Origin: Epibacterium sp. Ofav1-8
GTDB taxonomy: Bacteria > Pseudomonadota > Alphaproteobacteria > Rhodobacterales > Rhodobacteraceae
DNA length: 64,000 nt
Direction: 5' to 3'
Assembly (NCBI RefSeq): GCF_022348185.1
Contig: NZ_JAKRFD010000005.1
Span: 1-64,000, forward strand
Shown piece by piece: positions 62,338-64,000 of this stretch. The notes under the pieces are model-generated. The model saw nothing but the letters and a program-made list of their open reading frames with translations. It ran no database searches and was not told the origin of the DNA. The translations under genes and the position numbers were made by a program. The first letter of the stretch is position 1. Each line of letters starts with the position of its first letter.

Positions 62338-63297
62338 ATGACGATGGACTGGACACCCCTGATTTCCGGCGCGCGCAACAGGATTGCCGCGCATGTGGTG
62401 AAAACGCCGACTGTCTCGGTCCAGAGCTTCGGCCTTGCCTTCCCGGTGGAATTGAAACTCGAACATCTGCAACACGCCGGCAGTTTCAAGGCACGCGGCG
62501 CTTTCAACACGCTGCTGTCGGAACCGGTACCGGAAGCCGGTCTGGTCGCGGCCTCCGGCGGCAACCATGGTGCGGCGGTCGCTTTTGCCGCGCGCGCTCT
62601 TGGTCACACTGCCAAGATCTACGTGCCCGAGATTGCCGGGCAGACCAAGATCGACCTGATCCGCTCTACCGGTGCAGATTTGGAGATTGTCCCGGGAGCC
62701 TATGCCAATGCGCTGGAAGCCGCCCAGGATTGGGAGCTGCAGACCGGAGCCATGCAGATCCACGCCTATGACGCCCCGGCAACGGTCGCGGGTCAGGGAA
62801 CGCTGTTTGCAGAATGGGACGAGCAGGGGCTCGAAGCTGACACTGTTCTGATCGCAGTGGGGGGCGGTGGCCTGATCAGCGGCGCATTGGGCTGGTTCCA
62901 GGGCAACCGCAAGGTGGTGGCCGTAGAACCCGCAACCTCCTGCGCCCTGAAGACGGCGCTCACAGCGGGCACCCCCACCAATGTCGAGGTCAGCGGTATC
63001 GCCGCCAATGCGCTTGGCGCGCGGCGTATCGGGGACATCTGTTTCGACCTCGCCCAGAACGCTCGCACGCCCAGCGTCATCGTCCCCGATGCCGCGATCG
63101 AGGCCGCGCAACATGCCCTCTGGCGCGATCATCGACTTCTGGTGGAACCGGCAGGCGCGACCGCGCTCGCGGCCCTGATGTGCGGCGCTTATCTGCCCGC
63201 CCGTGGCGAAAAGGTTGCTGTCCTGCTGTGCGGTGGCAATATCGACCCCGAGCCCCTGAGCGATCCCGCCACACAGCTTGATGTCTCCTTCACCTGA
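62338..63297 (+). CDS. Threonine/serine dehydratase-like PLP enzyme
   Basis: This 319-residue fold-type II PLP enzyme has the cofactor lysine in HAGSFKARGAF (Lys51), the SGGNHGAAV loop and the glycine-rich VAVGGGGLISG. It lacks the ACT regulatory domain of biosynthetic IlvA, so it is a catabolic dehydratase, of threonine or serine most likely. ATG 62338 has GAGGCGAGGT upstream. A GntR regulator follows 48 bases later in the same direction. Confidence 0.88.
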   Translation: MTMDWTPLISGARNRIAAHVVKTPTVSVQSFGLAFPVELKLEHLQHAGSFKARGAFNTLLSEPVPEAGLVAASGGNHGAAVAFAARALGHTAKIYVPEIAGQTKIDLIRSTGADLEIVPGAYANALEAAQDWELQTGAMQIHAYDAPATVAGQGTLFAEWDEQGLEADTVLIAVGGGGLISGALGWFQGNRKVVAVEPATSCALKTALTAGTPTNVEVSGIAANALGARRIGDICFDLAQNARTPSVIVPDAAIEAAQHALWRDHRLLVEPAGATALAALMCGAYLPARGEKVAVLLCGGNIDPEPLSDPATQLDVSFT

Positions 63298-63345
63298 TCA
63301 TCAGAAAACCTTGCGGCGCGGCGCGCGGCCCCCTATCGAACGGGC

Positions 63346-63945
63346 ATGAGTGAAACCGCAGTCGACAAGATCTTTCGCGCGCTGATGGAGCGGATCGTCA
63401 CCGGCGACCTGCCCGCGGGCGAAAAACTGCGGCAGGACCATATCGCGCGGGATTACGAGGTCAGCCATGTTCCCGTGCGCGAGGCGTTTTTGCGGCTCGA
63501 AGCAAAAGGCTTGGCGAAATCCATCCCACACAAGGGGATGCGCGTCACCGCGTTGGAACCCACCGAGATCCGCGAGGTGATCGAGATGCGGGTGGCGTTG
63601 GAAGTGCTGGCGCTGACCCACGCGATGCCCCGGCACGATGCCGAGAGCGTCTCCACCGCCGAAGCAGCCCGCCGGGACTGCGATGCGGCCACTGACATGG
63701 TGACTTGGGACCGCTGCAATCGGCGCTTTCACCTTGCGTTGCTGGCGCCCTGCGCGATGCCGCGCCTGCTGGCCTCGATCGAGGATCTGCACATCACCGC
63801 CGCCCGCCACATGTTCGCCAATTGGCGGACACGGTGGGCCCCGCGCCCGGATGGCGATCACGCCGCACTCATGACAGCTGTGCAGGAGCAGGATCTGGCG
63901 CAGGCCTGCGATCTCTTGCGGCGCCACCTGCGCCGGGTCAGCTAA
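63346..63945 (+). CDS. GntR-family (FCD/FadR-type) regulator
   Basis: This 199-residue protein has a winged helix at about residues 5-70 (LRQDHIARDYEVSHVPVREA) and an all-helical FCD ligand domain with metal-binding His and Asp (RFHLALLAPC and HAALMTAV). It probably senses a carboxylic acid or amino acid derivative. It may control the upstream dehydratase. The last 55 bases of the window show no further gene. Confidence 0.88.
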   Translation: MSETAVDKIFRALMERIVTGDLPAGEKLRQDHIARDYEVSHVPVREAFLRLEAKGLAKSIPHKGMRVTALEPTEIREVIEMRVALEVLALTHAMPRHDAESVSTAEAARRDCDAATDMVTWDRCNRRFHLALLAPCAMPRLLASIEDLHITAARHMFANWRTRWAPRPDGDHAALMTAVQEQDLAQACDLLRRHLRRVS

Positions 63946-64000
63946 CCCGGCAGGCGTCGCTCCGCCCACACCTAGAGGCGCGTTCAGGGCATGACGCAGG

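Overview
The window is high-GC, dense chromosomal DNA whose gene content and intergenic sequences point to an alphaproteobacterium of the Rhodobacteraceae, most likely the Roseobacter group. The species cannot be named from the sequence alone. It carries core replication genes (dnaA, dnaN, recF, gyrB), the edge of an rRNA operon, and about sixty protein genes. I saw no insertion sequence, prophage, CRISPR array or tRNA.

Layout. 1-564: leader and promoter of an rRNA operon read leftward out of the window, with DnaA boxes behind it. 565-10685: purine-ring catabolism (guaD, urate hydroxylase puuD, LysR regulator, uraH, a puuE-uraD fusion, allA, a purine permease, allE) plus a glycerate kinase. 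Together these take guanine and urate towards glyoxylate, urea and glycerate; xanthine dehydrogenase and allantoate amidohydrolase are not in view. 10682-18280: homoprotocatechuate meta-cleavage operon hpaFED-ddc-hpaGHI under a divergent HpaR, with an aromatic amino acid decarboxylase embedded and no hpaBC hydroxylase. 18297-30827: mixed housekeeping and conserved unknowns (DUF4139, asd, DUF3095, carbonic anhydrase, pepA-NlpC, ArsR, TetR with an AEC transporter, S-formylglutathione hydrolase). 30832-42232: soluble transhydrogenase, then the dnaA-dnaN-recF-lysE and gyrB block and rpsT, all on the minus strand. A TetR/flavin-oxidoreductase pair with a striking palindromic operator lies between recF and gyrB. 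42521-50942: enoyl-CoA hydratase, mutM, ubiE-ubiB, a thiolase, an XRE-cupin regulator and the threonine-degrading kbl-tdh operon. 51171-64000: phosphatase, small membrane protein, serine biosynthesis (serA, serC, divergent serB with a candidate serC leader RNA), TSUP transporter, asparaginase, IalB-like protein, rlmN, two small ORFs, a LOG-family protein, a PLP dehydratase and a GntR regulator.

The least explained material is intergenic. There are three recurring palindromic designs: a two-copy compound palindrome (14241-14343 and 29754-29832), a terminator-like element in at least four copies, and paired small and large hairpins whose shape is kept while the sequence differs (26675-26741 and 61184-61234). 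Other points of note are the hpa operon wired for DOPA/dopamine-like substrates, a threonine dehydrogenase without its structural zinc cysteines, a cyclase-like DUF3095 protein, and an Hpt-like protein lacking the phospho-accepting histidine.
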